A DNA stretch of 15,935 bases from Halocaridina rubra (GCA_037179515.1 JAXCGZ010016543.1:1-15935); one strand, 5' to 3'. Positions 1 to 11,212 are shown, counted from the first letter of the stretch. Translations and numbers: made by a program. The notes: a model not told the origin generated them from the sequence alone.

Positions 1-38
1 TGTGTGTGTGATTACCTAATTGTGATTACCTAATTGTG
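1..38 (-). repeat. 3' tail of LINE copy A
   Basis: Five TG dinucleotides (cut by the window edge) followed by two perfect tandem units of ATTACCTAATTGTG. Read on the element strand this is a 3' tail of two CACAATTAGGTAAT units running into (CA)n. The same arrangement ends copies B and C, so it is a fixed part of the element. Tail repeats of this sort are typical of CR1/L2-type LINEs and probably take part in target-primed reverse transcription. Confidence 0.88.
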
Positions 39-98
39 TTTACGGGAAAGAGCCCAAAGCTCGTATCTTCCCGTCTCCTGATCGGTTCCATTTTAGAC

Positions 99-1810
99 TT
101 AGTGATACTTATCGTACCTGTCCTTAAAACTATGGATTGAGATAGCATTAACTACCTCCTCGCTTAGCGAATTCCAATTATCAACTACTCTTACACTGAA
201 AAAGTATTTCCTTACATCCTGCAAAGAAGTTTTCTTACGAAGCTTCAAACTATGACCTCTAGTTCTAGAGCCAGCCATATCGAAATATCGATCCCTATCC
301 ACTCTATCATAACCATGAAGGAATTTAAAGACTGTCACCATATCCCCCCTTACTCTTCTAGCTTCGAGTGATGGCAAGTCTAATTCCCTCAGCCTCTCAT
401 CATAACCGAGATTGCGTATTTCTGGCACCAGTTTCGTGGCATGTCTTTGAACTTTTTCAAGCTTATCTATGTGCTTTTTCAAGTGCGGATTCCAAAAGGG
501 GGCTGCATATTCGAGTTTTGGCCTCACATAGGTTACATAAATATTTCTGAACATTTCCTTGTCCATGTGCCTGAAGGCTACCCTTACATTTGATAAGAAT
601 GCATATGCTGCCCTTACTACGCCATTTATATGTATTTCTGGAGACAAATCTGCCAGTATGTTTACTCCTAGATCTCTCTCATTTTCTGTCTCTTGAAGTT
701 GTACTCCAGCCACCGAGTAGTCAAGCTTGGGCCTTCTTGCACTTGTACCCATTCTCATTACCTTACATTTTGAGGTATTGAATTTCATTAGCCACTTTTC
801 TGACCACTCATGCAGATTATTTAGATCCTCCTGAAGTTCTCTACCATTGTTCTCGTTTTTTACTTTCTTCACAATCTTTGCATCATCTGCAAACATATTC
901 ATGAATGAATTTACAGACTCTGGTAGGTCATTTACATATACAAGGAACAAAAGTGGCCCTAAAACTGAACCCTGTGGAACTCCACTACTAACTCTTCTCC
1001 ATTCAGACACTGAGTGTCTTACTCTAACCCTCTGTTCCCTTCCTTCTAAGTAAGTTTTTATCCATTCCAAGACATTTCCACCTATTCTAGCCATTGATTG
1101 CAGCTTCCTAATAAGTCTCCCATGTGGAACAGTGTCAAACGCTTTCTGAAAGTCTAGGAATATGCAATCTGCCCAGCCCTCTCTTTCCTGTAAGATTTGG
1201 CTTACCTCATCATAAAATTCTAATAAGTTTGTTACTGTTGATCTACCTTCTCTGAAGCCATGTTGCCTCACTGACAAAAAGTTGAAGGATTCCAAGTGAA
1301 GAGAGATATGTTTCCTTAGTAGTTTCTCCATAAGTTTGCAAACTATGCTGGTCAAGGAAACTGGTCTGTAGTTCAGAGCCGTATCCCTCCTTCCCTTTTT
1401 GAAGATAGGTATCACATTTGCTTGTTTCCAGCATCTTGGAATCTCCCCCGACTCCAGTGACTCCTTAAATATGATACTTAGTGCCACTGATATTGTGTTT
1501 GCGCATTTTTTAAGCACATGAGGGGATATGTCATCAGGACCTGTAGCTTTATGAACATCTAAATCCATCAGCGCTTTGCATACCTCTGTGGCTGTAAGGT
1601 TGATGTTCTCTAATACCGGCCCTTGAGCTTCTATCACTGCAATCTGAGGGGGTGGGGTATTTTCTACTGTAAATACTGACTGAAACTCCTTGTTCAATTC
1701 TTTGCAGATCTCTTCGTCCGTCTCAGTGATGCTTCCATCCGCTCTCTTTAGCCTTAAAACCTGTTCTTTTACCTTCAGTTTTCCTATGATAAAGCTGTGG
1801 AAAAGCTTGG
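99..1810 (-). pseudogene. LINE ORF2 fragment: reverse transcriptase and C-terminal region (copy A)
   Basis: Open reading frame for the C-terminal ~570 residues of the ORF2 polyprotein. The reverse transcriptase motifs are intact: GPDDISPHVL, NYRPVSLTSI, the motif A block FLDFQKAFD, SGVPQGSVLGPLLF, and FADD with the paired catalytic aspartates. After these comes the conserved C-terminal region containing YVRPKLEYAAPFWNP. The frame stays open up to the truncation at 1810 and has no native start. The first 'start' near 1697 is a TTG inside the conserved KELNKEF segment and is not a real initiation site. Over the 532 residues from that point it differs from copy C at six positions (for example D for A in HIDKL, S for C in KKTSLQ). 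Without endonuclease or promoter it is a dead-on-arrival fragment, though the catalytic core is uninterrupted. Confidence 0.88.
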
Positions 1811-1856
1811 TGTGTGTGTGTGTGTGTGATTACCTAATTGTGATTACCTAATTGTG
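1811..1856 (-). repeat. 3' tail of LINE copy B
   Basis: Nine TG dinucleotides followed by two perfect ATTACCTAATTGTG units. The tract directly abuts the truncated 5' end of copy A at 1810, so it forms the A/B junction. Confidence 0.88.
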
Positions 1857-1915
1857 TTTACGGGAAAGAGCCCAAAGCTCGTATCTTCCCGTCTCCTGCT
1901 CGGTTCCATTTTATA

Positions 1916-2020
1916 CTAGTGATACTTATCATACCTGTCCTTAAAACTATGGATTGAGATAGCATTAACTCGTTTATAAATAGGGCACTATTTGCTTAGC
2001 GAATTCCAATTATCAACTAC
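1916..2020 (-). pseudogene. LINE ORF2 C-terminal remnant with internal stop (copy B)
   Basis: Minus-strand remnant encoding only the extreme ORF2 C-terminus, recognisable from residues equivalent to VDNWNSLS and SFKDRYDKYH. The 23-bp replacement between these blocks adds a net 15 bp, so the frame is kept, but it introduces a TAG at 1988-1990. The fragment is non-functional. It shows that this copy diverged by a discrete rearrangement rather than by slow point decay, because the rest is nearly identical to the other copies. Confidence 0.8.
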
Positions 2021-2064
2021 TGTGTGTGTGTGTGTGATTACCTAATTGTGATTACCTAATTGTG
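2021..2064 (-). repeat. 3' tail of LINE copy C
   Basis: Eight TG dinucleotides followed by two perfect ATTACCTAATTGTG units, directly abutting the truncated 5' end of copy B at 2020. All three tails in the window have exactly two 14-bp units and differ only in the length of the (TG)n part. Confidence 0.88.
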
Positions 2065-2125
2065 TTTACGGGAAAGAGCCCAAAGCTCGTATCTTCCCGT
2101 CTCCTGATCGGTTCCATTTTTAGAC

Positions 2126-4948
2126 TTAGTGATACTTATCATACCTGTCCTTAAAACTATGGATTGAGGTAGCATTAACTACCTCCTCGCTTAGCGAATT
2201 CCAATTATCAACTACTCTTACACTGAAAAAGTATTTCCTTACATCCTGCAAACAAGTTTTCTTCCGAAGCTTCAAACTATGACCTCTAGTTCTAGAGCCA
2301 GCCATATCGAAATATCGATCCCTATCCACTCTATCATAACCATGAAGGAATTTAAAGACTGTCACCATATCCCCCCTTACTCTTCTAGCTTCGAGTGATG
2401 GCAAGTCTAATTCCCTCAGCCTCTCATCATAACCGAGATTGCGTATTTCTGGCACCAGTTTCGTGGCATGTCTTTGAACTTTTTCAAGCTTAGCTATGTG
2501 CTTTTTCAAGTGCGGATTCCAAAAGGGGGCTGCATATTCGAGTTTTGGCCTCACATAGGTTACATAAATATTTCTGAACATTTCCTTGTCCATGTGCCTG
2601 AAGGCTACCCTTACATTTGATAAGAATGCATATGCTGCCCTTACTACGCCATTTATATGTATTTCTGGAGACAAATCTGCCAGTATGTTTACTCCTAGAT
2701 CTCTCTCATTTTCTGTCTCTTGAAGTTGTACTCCAGCCACCGAGTAGTCAAGCTTGGGCCTTCTTGCACTTGTACCCATTCTCATTACCTTACATTTTGA
2801 GGTATTGAATTTCATTAGCCACTTTTCTGACCACTCATGCAGATTATTTAGATCCTCCTGAAGTTCTCTACCATTGTTCTCGTTTTTTACTTTCTTCACA
2901 ATCTTTGCATCATCTGCAAACATATTCATGAATGAATTTACAGACTCTGGTAGGTCATTTACATATACAAGGAACAAAAGTGGCCCTAAAACTGAACCCT
3001 GTGGAACTCCACTACTAACTCTTCTCCATTCAGACACTGAGTGTCTTACTCTAACCCTCTGTTCCCTTCCTTCTAAGTAAGTTTTTATCCATTCCAAGAC
3101 ATTTCCACCTATTCTAGCCATTGATTGCAGCTTCTTAATAAGTCTCCCATGTGGAACAGTGTCAAACGCTTTCTGGAAGTCTAGGAATATGCAATCTGCC
3201 CAGCCCTCTCTTTCCTGTAAGATTTGGCTTACCTCATCATAAAATTCTAATAAGTTTGTTACTGTTGATCTTCCTTCTCTGAAGCCATGTTGCCTCACTG
3301 ACAAAAAGTTGAAGGATTCCAAGTGAAGAGAGATATGTTTCCTTAGTAGTTTCTCCATAAGTTTGCAAACTATGCTGGTCAAGGAAACTGGTCTATAGTT
3401 CAGAGCCGTATCCCTCCTTCCCTTTTTGAAGATAGGTATCACATTTGCTTGTTTCCAGCATCTTGGAATCTCCCCCGACTCCAATGACTCCTTAAATATG
3501 ATACTTAGTGCCACTGATATTGTGTTTGCGCATTTTTTAAGCACATGAGGGGATATGTCATCAGGACCTGTAGCTTTATGAACATCTAAATCCATCAGCG
3601 CTTTGCATACCTCTGTGGCTGTAAGGTTGATGTTCTCTAATGCCGGCCCTTGAGCTTCTATCACTGCAATCTGAGGGGGTGGGGTATTTTTTACTGTAAA
3701 TACTGACTGAAACTCCTTGTTCAATTCTTTGCAGATCTCTTCGTCCGTCTCAGTGATGCTTCCATCCGCTCTCTTTAGCCTTAAAACCTGTTCTTTTACC
3801 TTCAGTTTTCCTCTGATAAAGCTGTGGAAAAGCTTGGGATTTTCTTTAGCCTTCCTGGTGATGTCCCTCTCATAATCTTTCTCTGCCTCTCTCCTTTTAC
3901 TTAGGTAGTCATTTCTTGCTCTTTTGTAGGTTTGCCAGGCATTTATGTTTTTTCTCCTCCTATTCCTTTTCCAGCATTTGTCTCTCCACTCCTTAGCTCT
4001 TTTACACCCATTATCGAACCATTTCTCTCTGGCATGAATTACACCTACTTTGGTGACAGGTATGCAGCAATCTACTATCTTCCCATATTTCTCACAAAAG
4101 ATGTCATACATTTCTTGTACAGATTTGTTGTAAAATAAGGTTCTCCAGTCAATAACTGCAAAAAGCTCATTCATTTTGATGTAATCTCCTTTCGGATAGT
4201 TCCTCCTCATGTCCTCAGTGCCTCTACTCTCAGGAAGAATGTCTTCAATGATATACTCCATCAACAACACACAGTGGTCACTCTTTCCAATTGGTGGTTC
4301 ATACTCAATATTTTCAATATCCAACACATTATCTGTGAACACCAGATCAAGTAGTGATGGCTCATCCCCACCCCTGGCTCTTGTTGGTTCCATTACATGT
4401 TGGTGTAGGAAATTCCCTTGTACGCAATCTAGGAATCTTGCCCCAAAGGAGTCCTCACCACTGTGTGGGTCAAGATTTATCCAATCTATCTCTTTATGAT
4501 TAAAGTCTCCCATAATCAAAATCCTACATTTTTTCTCCCGCGCCATGTTAACAACTGAGTTTATGACTTCAATCGTACCTATATGACTTTCCTCATAAAT
4601 TTCAAGCCTATTTTGGTTCCTTGGTGGGTTGTATACAACAGTTATTATAATGCTCTCTGACCCAGTATTTATGTGAGCAACAAGAAATTCCCTGAACTCA
4701 CTTTCTATAGCCAAGTTTATTTCTTCAACTTGAATCCTCTCACTTATGAGCAGTGCTATCCCTCCACCAGTCCTCTCAGATCTTTCGACCCTTAGTATTC
4801 TGAAGCCCTTAGGAAAAACTGTGACACTGTTTATGTCCTCACTCAACTTAGTCTCTGTAATTGCTACTATATCTGCCTTACTGTTGTGAATCCTATCTTT
4901 TAATTCTACTGCCTTACCAGCTAATCCATCAGCATTTGTGTATAACAA
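2126..4948 (-). CDS. LINE ORF2: endonuclease-reverse transcriptase
   Basis: ORF2 protein of a CR1/L2-like retrotransposon, expected to nick target DNA and copy the element RNA onto it. The endonuclease/exonuclease/phosphatase domain covers residues ~1-230: early Asn in YTNADGL, TETK (Glu ~32), MGDFNHKEIDW (~147-156) and the terminal SDH (~223-225). Reverse transcriptase runs ~455-720: GPDDISP, NYRPVSLTS, QHGFREGRST, motif A FLDFQKAFD (catalytic Asp ~590), SGVPQGSVLGPLLF, and MFADD (Asp 679/680). A conserved C-terminal region follows (~745-940). The 940-residue length is normal for the family. The codon at 4948 is TTG, not ATG; the frame is open upstream to a TGA at 5045-5047 without any in-frame ATG. 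The first ATG (residue ~135) falls inside the endonuclease, so initiation probably depends on ORF1 translation or a non-AUG start. Confidence 0.92.
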   Translation of the reverse strand: MLYTNADGLAGKAVELKDRIHNSKADIVAITETKLSEDINSVTVFPKGFRILRVERSERTGGGIALLISERIQVEEINLAIESEFREFLVAHINTGSESIIITVVYNPPRNQNRLEIYEESHIGTIEVINSVVNMAREKKCRILIMGDFNHKEIDWINLDPHSGEDSFGARFLDCVQGNFLHQHVMEPTRARGGDEPSLLDLVFTDNVLDIENIEYEPPIGKSDHCVLLMEYIIEDILPESRGTEDMRRNYPKGDYIKMNELFAVIDWRTLFYNKSVQEMYDIFCEKYGKIVDCCIPVTKVGVIHAREKWFDNGCKRAKEWRDKCWKRNRRRKNINAWQTYKRARNDYLSKRREAEKDYERDITRKAKENPKLFHSFIRGKLKVKEQVLRLKRADGSITETDEEICKELNKEFQSVFTVKNTPPPQIAVIEAQGPALENINLTATEVCKALMDLDVHKATGPDDISPHVLKKCANTISVALSIIFKESLESGEIPRCWKQANVIPIFKKGRRDTALNYRPVSLTSIVCKLMEKLLRKHISLHLESFNFLSVRQHGFREGRSTVTNLLEFYDEVSQILQEREGWADCIFLDFQKAFDTVPHGRLIKKLQSMARIGGNVLEWIKTYLEGREQRVRVRHSVSEWRRVSSGVPQGSVLGPLLFLVYVNDLPESVNSFMNMFADDAKIVKKVKNENNGRELQEDLNNLHEWSEKWLMKFNTSKCKVMRMGTSARRPKLDYSVAGVQLQETENERDLGVNILADLSPEIHINGVVRAAYAFLSNVRVAFRHMDKEMFRNIYVTYVRPKLEYAAPFWNPHLKKHIAKLEKVQRHATKLVPEIRNLGYDERLRELDLPSLEARRVRGDMVTVFKFLHGYDRVDRDRYFDMAGSRTRGHSLKLRKKTCLQDVRKYFFSVRVVDNWNSLSEEVVNATSIHSFKDRYDKYH

Positions 4949-5060
4949 TCTTAATGAGGCCCCATCCCCTGATCTTCTGTCATTATCTTCTTTATCTCCC
5001 CTTTGTCTGGAAGTATTCCGTAACGAAAATTTTTCTTCTCTTCTTCATTTCTTTCATCAT

Positions 5061-6029
5061 TTAACCTTCTTGCCTCTTGCAACAAGTTTTGATCTTTCCC
5101 ATCTCTTCCTGTGTTCTGTATCGTCTAATGAACACTTCTTTGCATTCTTGAAGGTCTTTTAGACTTTTTTTTCTCAACAATATTTCCCTACATGTCTCCC
5201 CTCTCTCAAAGGTTACTTTTGTTGGTCTCGGCTTTCCTTCCCTCGAATATTTACCTAGTTGGTGTATGTTTACAATATCCTCAGGACCACATACTACTCC
5301 AAGCTTTCTTATCAGGTCTACAACGTTAGCTTTATTTTCTTCAAGTCTCCCCTGCCATGTTGGCTCCTGGGATTCACTTATGCCTGAGATTACCACTGTC
5401 TTCTCCTTATCAAGTGCCTGTCTGATGAGTGGGTTTGCCCTTTCCATCACAACGTCTTTCATTTTTTCGATTACTGTCTCTTTATAGTCAACTGTTTGTA
5501 TGTTTTCCAGTGCCACCACCTTTACAGCCTCTTTTACTGCCACATTCCCCTTTAGTGCATCAGCAAAGGACGTTTTCATGGCATCATTTTCCATATTCAG
5601 CTCCTGGAACTCTTTTCTGAACTGTTCAATGTTTTCCTTAATCTGAACATTCCAAGCAGCAATCTCGTCTCTCTCAGAAGATAGCAGTGAACTAACATCT
5701 AATTCCTTTAGGTTGTCATTTAGCTGTTTGTTTTTATCTTCTTGTTTAGAAATTCTAGATTCTAGTTGACTCTTTTCCCCTTCCAGCTTCTTTATTCTTT
5801 TTTCTAGTTCCTTTCTCTCCTGCCCTTGTGCTTTATTTGCTTCCTCCAAAGATCTTATTTGTTCTCTGAGTGTTTCATTCTCTTTCATTTCTCCATCCAT
5901 ATTCCGAATTTTATCATCAAGGTTTGTAACCATTTCCTCTAACTTCTTGATTCTCTGTTTAAGTCCTCTGATGACTACCCCTTCTCCCGACCCATGGGTG
6001 GGAGAGGTTTGGGACAGAGATGGCTTCAT
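5061..6029 (-). CDS. LINE ORF1: coiled-coil, RRM-like nucleic-acid-binding protein
   Basis: Putative ORF1 protein, expected to coat element RNA and act as a chaperone. Residues ~20-115 are strongly heptad-like and charged (repeated KRIKKLEEMV / RKELEKRIKKLEGEK style), so a long coiled coil and probable multimerisation. Residues ~205-300 resemble the RRM-like core of LINE ORF1 proteins: VVISGISESQEP, an IRKLGVV helix, LGKYSREGKPRPTKVTF, then REILLRKKSLKD. The ATG at 6027-6029 has A at -3, a good eukaryotic start context. The last ~10 residues (IKTCCKRQEG) look wrong for the family. Just after codon 310, a shift into the neighbouring frame gives DQNLLQEARRLNDERNEEEK and stays open for ~48 codons to a TAA at 4951-4953. 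A lost G in the GGG run at 5098-5100 would explain this (inference). Confidence 0.82.
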   Translation of the reverse strand: MKPSLSQTSPTHGSGEGVVIRGLKQRIKKLEEMVTNLDDKIRNMDGEMKENETLREQIRSLEEANKAQGQERKELEKRIKKLEGEKSQLESRISKQEDKNKQLNDNLKELDVSSLLSSERDEIAAWNVQIKENIEQFRKEFQELNMENDAMKTSFADALKGNVAVKEAVKVVALENIQTVDYKETVIEKMKDVVMERANPLIRQALDKEKTVVISGISESQEPTWQGRLEENKANVVDLIRKLGVVCGPEDIVNIHQLGKYSREGKPRPTKVTFERGETCREILLRKKSLKDLQECKEVFIRRYRTQEEMGKIKTCCKRQEG

Positions 6030-6578
<549 letters not shown>

Positions 6579-6657
6579 CCATAAATACATACAGGTAACC
6601 ACATGAATTCTACTCACCTTAAATAAATGAAAATGAGGGGGGGAAAAAAATAAATAA

Positions 6658-7374
<717 letters not shown>

Positions 7375-7381
<7 letters not shown>

Positions 7382-7932
7382 TAGCAATAGAGTGGGGAAA
7401 TAGAGTGGGGGGATGTAGAAGGGAAATAGTGAAGGTGGAAGAGTTGAAAAAGCCAGAGAAGAGACAGGAATATCAGGACAGGTTGAGAGTGGCATATGAC
7501 AGGGTGAAAGAAAGAGAAGTTGGGGAGTTAGGGGAGGAATGGGGGTTGATGACAGAATGTTTTGTGGGACATGCAAGTGATGTGTGTGGAAAGAGGTTTG
7601 TTGGAGGTGGCATGAGGAGGGGCAGCGAGTGGTGGAATGAAGGGGTGAAAATGAAGGTGGAAGAGAAAAAGAGGGCTTTTGAGGAATGGCTGCAGTGTAA
7701 AAGTAGGGAGAAGTATGAGAGGTATAGGGAGAAAATTGTGGAAACCAAGCGGAAGGTAAAGGAAGAGAAGAGGTTGGCAAATGTTAGGTGGGGACAGGAT
7801 TTTAGTAGGTCATATGAGGAGAATAAAAAGAAGTTTTGGAAAGAAGTGAAGAGAGTAAGGAAGGGTGGATCGAGGATGGAAGAGACAGTGAAAAGATGTG
7901 AATGGACAGATGTTAAGAGGGAACGATGCTAG
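7375..7932 (+). pseudogene. RTE-like linker between endonuclease and reverse transcriptase
   Basis: Open frame of ~185 codons, very rich in Lys, Arg and Glu (for example WWNEGVKMKVEEKKRAFEEW and RKVKEEKRLANVRWGQDFS). This charged segment, with a WWN motif, sits between endonuclease and reverse transcriptase in RTE-like and related LINEs. It has no start of its own: the first codon is a GTG, and it follows the SDH block by a frameshift. It ends at an out-of-frame TAG (7930-7932) because of another frameshift near 7890-7895; the correct continuation is in the frame of the next entry. Confidence 0.78.
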
Positions 7933-8896
7933 GAAAAGATGGGCAGAATATTTTGAGTGCTTGCTCAATGTTGAGGAAGATAGAGAGGCAGCTATAGTGG
8001 CAGTGGGGGGTGGTGTTCAAGGGCCAGTAATAGGAGATGAAAATGAGAGAGAGATTACAAGAGAGGAGGTGAAAAGGGCATTGTATGAAACGAAAGCAGG
8101 TAAAGCACCTGGAATGGATGGTGTGAGAGCGGAGATGTTGAAAGAAGGGGGTGTGACTGCATTGGAATGGTTAGTGAGAGTGTTTAATATATGCTTTATG
8201 TTGTCAATGGTGCCAGTGGAATGGGTGATTGCCTGTATAGTGCCCCTATACAAAGGTAAGGGAGATGTGTATGATTGCAGTAATTTTAGGGGTATAAGTT
8301 TGTTGAGTGTGGTAGGAAAAGTGTATGGTAGGATACTGGTTAATAGGATTAGGGATAAGACAGAATATGTGATCGCAGAAGTGCAGGGTGGTTTTAGGAG
8401 AGGTAGAGGTTGTATAGATCAGATTTTTATAGTTAGGCAGTTATGTGAGAAATATTTAGCAAAGGGTATGTATTTTGCATTTTTGGATATTGAGAAAGCG
8501 TATAATAGAGTTGATAGAGAGGCTATGTGGAATGTTTTGAGATTATATGGAATTAATGGTATATTGTTGCATACAGTGAAGAGTTTGTATGAGGGCAGTA
8601 GAGCTTGTGTTAGGGTAGGGAATGAAGTGAGTGAGTGGTTTCCAGTGAGTGTGGGACTGAGACAGGGATGTGTGATGTCAACATGGCTCTTCAATTTGTA
8701 TATTGATGGAGTTGTAAGAGAGGTGAATGAGCGAGTGCGTGGTCGAGGTTTGAGAATGGTAGATGGGGATGATAACGAGTGGGAGCTGAATCAGTTGCTG
8801 TTTGCAGATGATAGTGTGGTGGTGGCAGATTCAGAGGAAAAGCTATGTCAGTGTCAGAATTTGGAATGGTGTGAGAGAGAAGGAAGTTGCGAGTGA
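7898..8896 (+). pseudogene. RTE-like reverse transcriptase domain
   Basis: Reverse transcriptase core in one open frame of 332 codons. In order: RWAEYFECLLN (~14-24), the KAGKAPGMDGVRAEML block (~66-81), YKGKGDVYDCSNFRGISLLS (~118-137), GFRRGRGCIDQIF (~165-177), motif A FLDIEKAYNRVD (catalytic Asp ~197), VGLRQGCVMSTWLFNLYID (~252-270) and LLFADD (Asp ~304/305). All catalytic aspartates survive. The opening codon is GTG in the middle of a conserved stretch, so it is not a true start. A frameshift near 8848 makes the last ~15 residues spurious; the genuine continuation (VSEFGMV, then a TGA, then ERRKL) is in another frame. Confidence 0.88.
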
Positions 8897-9567
8897 ATGT
8901 GGGAAAGAGGAAGGTTATGAGGTGTACAAGAAATGAGGATGGTGCTGGATTTAATGCTATGTTGAATGGAGAGGCACTTGAGGAAGTTGATCAGTTTAAG
9001 TATTTAGGCTCGGTTATAGCTGCAAATGGTGGAGTGGAAGCAGATGTGTGTCATAGAGTGAATGAAGGATGTAAAGTGCTGGGTGCATTGAAAGGAGGGA
9101 TGAAGAATAGAGGGTTGGAAATGAATGTTAAGAAAGTTTTGTATGAGGAAGTGGTTGTGCCAACTGTGATGTATGGATCAGAGTTATGGGGTATGAAAGT
9201 AAGTGAGAGACAGAAACTAAATGTGTTTGAGATGAAATGCCTGAGGAGTATGATTGGTGTCTCTCGATTGGATAGGGTAAGGAATGAAGTGGTGAGAGCA
9301 AGAATGTGCGTGAGGAGAGAAATTGCAGCCAGAGTAGATATGAATGTTCTGAGATGGTTTGGCCATGTGAAAAGGATGGATGATGACAGACTGCTGAAAA
9401 AGGTGATGAATGCGAGAGTTGATGGGAGAAATGCTAGAGGGAGGCCTAGGTTTGGATGGATGGATGGAGTAAGGAGAGCCCTGAATGATAGGAGGATGGA
9501 TGTGAGGGAAGCAAGCGAGCGTGCTAGGAATAGGAATGAGTGGCGAGCGATTGTGACGCAGCTCTGA
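8887..9567 (+). pseudogene. RTE-like ORF C-terminal region
   Basis: Open frame of 226 codons for the region after the reverse transcriptase. It includes KYLGSVIAANGG, the thumb-like VVPTVMYGSELW, RSMIGVSRLDRVRNEVVRAR, LRWFGHVKRMDDDRLLKKV, and the Gly/Arg-rich RNARGRPRFGWMDGVRRAL, all standard for RTE-like and related LINE ORFs. It ends in a natural-looking TGA at 9565-9567. The first codon is TTG inside the conserved KLRVNVGKRKVM block, so it belongs to the same broken polyprotein as the preceding entries. Confidence 0.86.
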
Positions 9568-10259
<692 letters not shown>

Positions 10260-10480
10260 GCAGTGGAGGAGATGCCCAGTCCCCCCGCTCCACCCCAATT
10301 AGTCGACTTTTACGACCCACAGGGGAACACGGAGGAAGTATTCTACCCCCTCCCTCAGGGAGATAAGAGGAGTGATTGAGGTATGTGTGAATCGTGGTGA
10401 ATGCGTGTTTCTTGGCTCGGACACCCCCCTTTCAAGGGGGAATGAGGGTATGTATATGTATGTAATATATTCTGGATAGC
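10260..10480 (+). repeat. Interspersed repeat family R, copy 1
   Basis: Non-coding repeat of about 220 bp, defined by its homology to the inverted copy at about 10976-11190. The shared core includes AAGAGGAGTGATTGAGGTAT and TGAATGCGTGTTTCTTGG, and both copies end in ACCCCCC, a short loop, then TGAGG and an AT-rich tail. The left part (10260-10370), read on the opposite strand, resembles a G-rich repeat I recall as widespread in crustacean genomes (GGCGACTAA followed by GGAGCGGGGG); that is from memory. The 3' CCCCCCTTTCAAGGGGG hairpin at 10425-10441 stands out. Confidence 0.68.
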
Positions 10481-10484
10481 AATG

Positions 10485-10975
<491 letters not shown>

Positions 10976-11190
10976 ATGAGGTAATATATACAGACATATA
11001 CACATGCCTCAATAACCTTTGAAAGGGGGGTGGCCGAACCAAGAAACGCGCATTCACCATGATCAACACATACCTCAACCACTCCTCTTAGCTCCTTGAG
11101 GATAAAGGGTTGCCACGTATTCCCCCCTTTCACCCTGCTTGGGTAAACCACAAGGTAGGCGGGCAAGGATAGTCTACAAGGGGAAATATG
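10976..11190 (-). repeat. Interspersed repeat family R, copy 2 (inverted)
   Basis: Reverse-oriented relative of the repeat at 10260-10480. Read on the minus strand it carries AAGAGGAGTGGTTGAGGTAT, GGTGAATGCGCGTTTCTTGG and ACCCCCCCTTTCAAAGG, then TTGAGGCATGTGTATATG. The match continues into the AT-rich tail on both copies, so the family has a defined 3' end. Its 5' part differs from copy 1 (it has CCAAGCAGGGTGAAAGGGGG), so the two belong to different subfamilies or have different 5' ends. The 3' hairpin is decayed here. Confidence 0.65.
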
Positions 11191-11196
11191 GCTCAT

Positions 11197-11212
11197 GTAT
11201 ATAGACAGAGAC
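11197..11212. repeat. Target-site duplication, left copy
   Basis: GTATATAGACAGAGAC, matching 15 of 16 bases with 11412-11427 in the same orientation. The pair exactly frames the tRNA-like SINE insertion. Confidence 0.7.

Larger units (their letters stand above)
1..1810 (-). mobile_element. CR1/L2-like LINE, copy A, 5'-truncated
   Basis: Minus-strand non-LTR retrotransposon copy. Its 3' end lies at the left window edge: a (TG)n stretch, two 14-bp units ATTACCTAATTGTG, a short 3' UTR, then the ORF2 stop at 99-101. The copy breaks at 1810, just after AAGCTTGG, where copy C (about 3837) continues into further ORF2 sequence; copy A instead meets the (TG)n tail of copy B. It is therefore 5'-truncated, keeping the reverse transcriptase and C-terminal part and lacking ORF1 and the endonuclease. 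It is almost identical to copy C over the shared length, which implies recent insertion or gene conversion. The family assignment rests on the ORF2 motifs; the exact clade (CR1, L2 or a relative) is an inference. Confidence 0.9.
1811..2020 (-). mobile_element. CR1/L2-like LINE, copy B, extreme 5' truncation
   Basis: A 210-bp copy of the same family on the minus strand. It has a 3' tail of nine TG dinucleotides and two 14-bp units (1811-1856), the 3' UTR, and the last 30 or so codons of ORF2. It breaks after ATCAACTAC at 2020, where the (TG)n tail of copy C starts. Unlike A and C it carries a local replacement at about 1971-1993: roughly 8 bp of ORF2 is exchanged for 23 bp containing a 6-bp inverted repeat (AAATAG / CTATTT). 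Its ORF2 stop is TAG (1916-1918), where copy A has TAA. Confidence 0.87.
2021..6029 (-). mobile_element. CR1/L2-like LINE, copy C, near full length (ORF1 + ORF2)
   Basis: Minus-strand LINE with tail (2021-2064), short 3' UTR, complete ORF2 frame (stop at 2126-2128) and ORF1 (start codon 6027-6029). The limit given is the ORF1 ATG; the real 5' end lies further right, somewhere before the (GA)n tract at 6468. The order ORF1 (coiled coil plus RRM-like region) then ORF2 (apurinic-type endonuclease, reverse transcriptase) is that of two-ORF LINEs such as CR1 and L2. ORF2 has no stop or frameshift in more than 930 codons, so the copy is young. ORF1 appears to carry one frameshift near its end, so the copy may be just inactive. 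Confidence 0.92.

Noticed and set aside
1..38. TTAGG within the LINE tail as an arthropod telomere repeat
   Set aside because: It occurs once per 14-bp unit and only in the element's own tail; there is no TTAGG array, so a telomeric link is not supported.
4209..5162. Plus-strand open frames opposite ORF2/ORF1
   Set aside because: Antisense shadows of the LINE proteins; no family resemblance.
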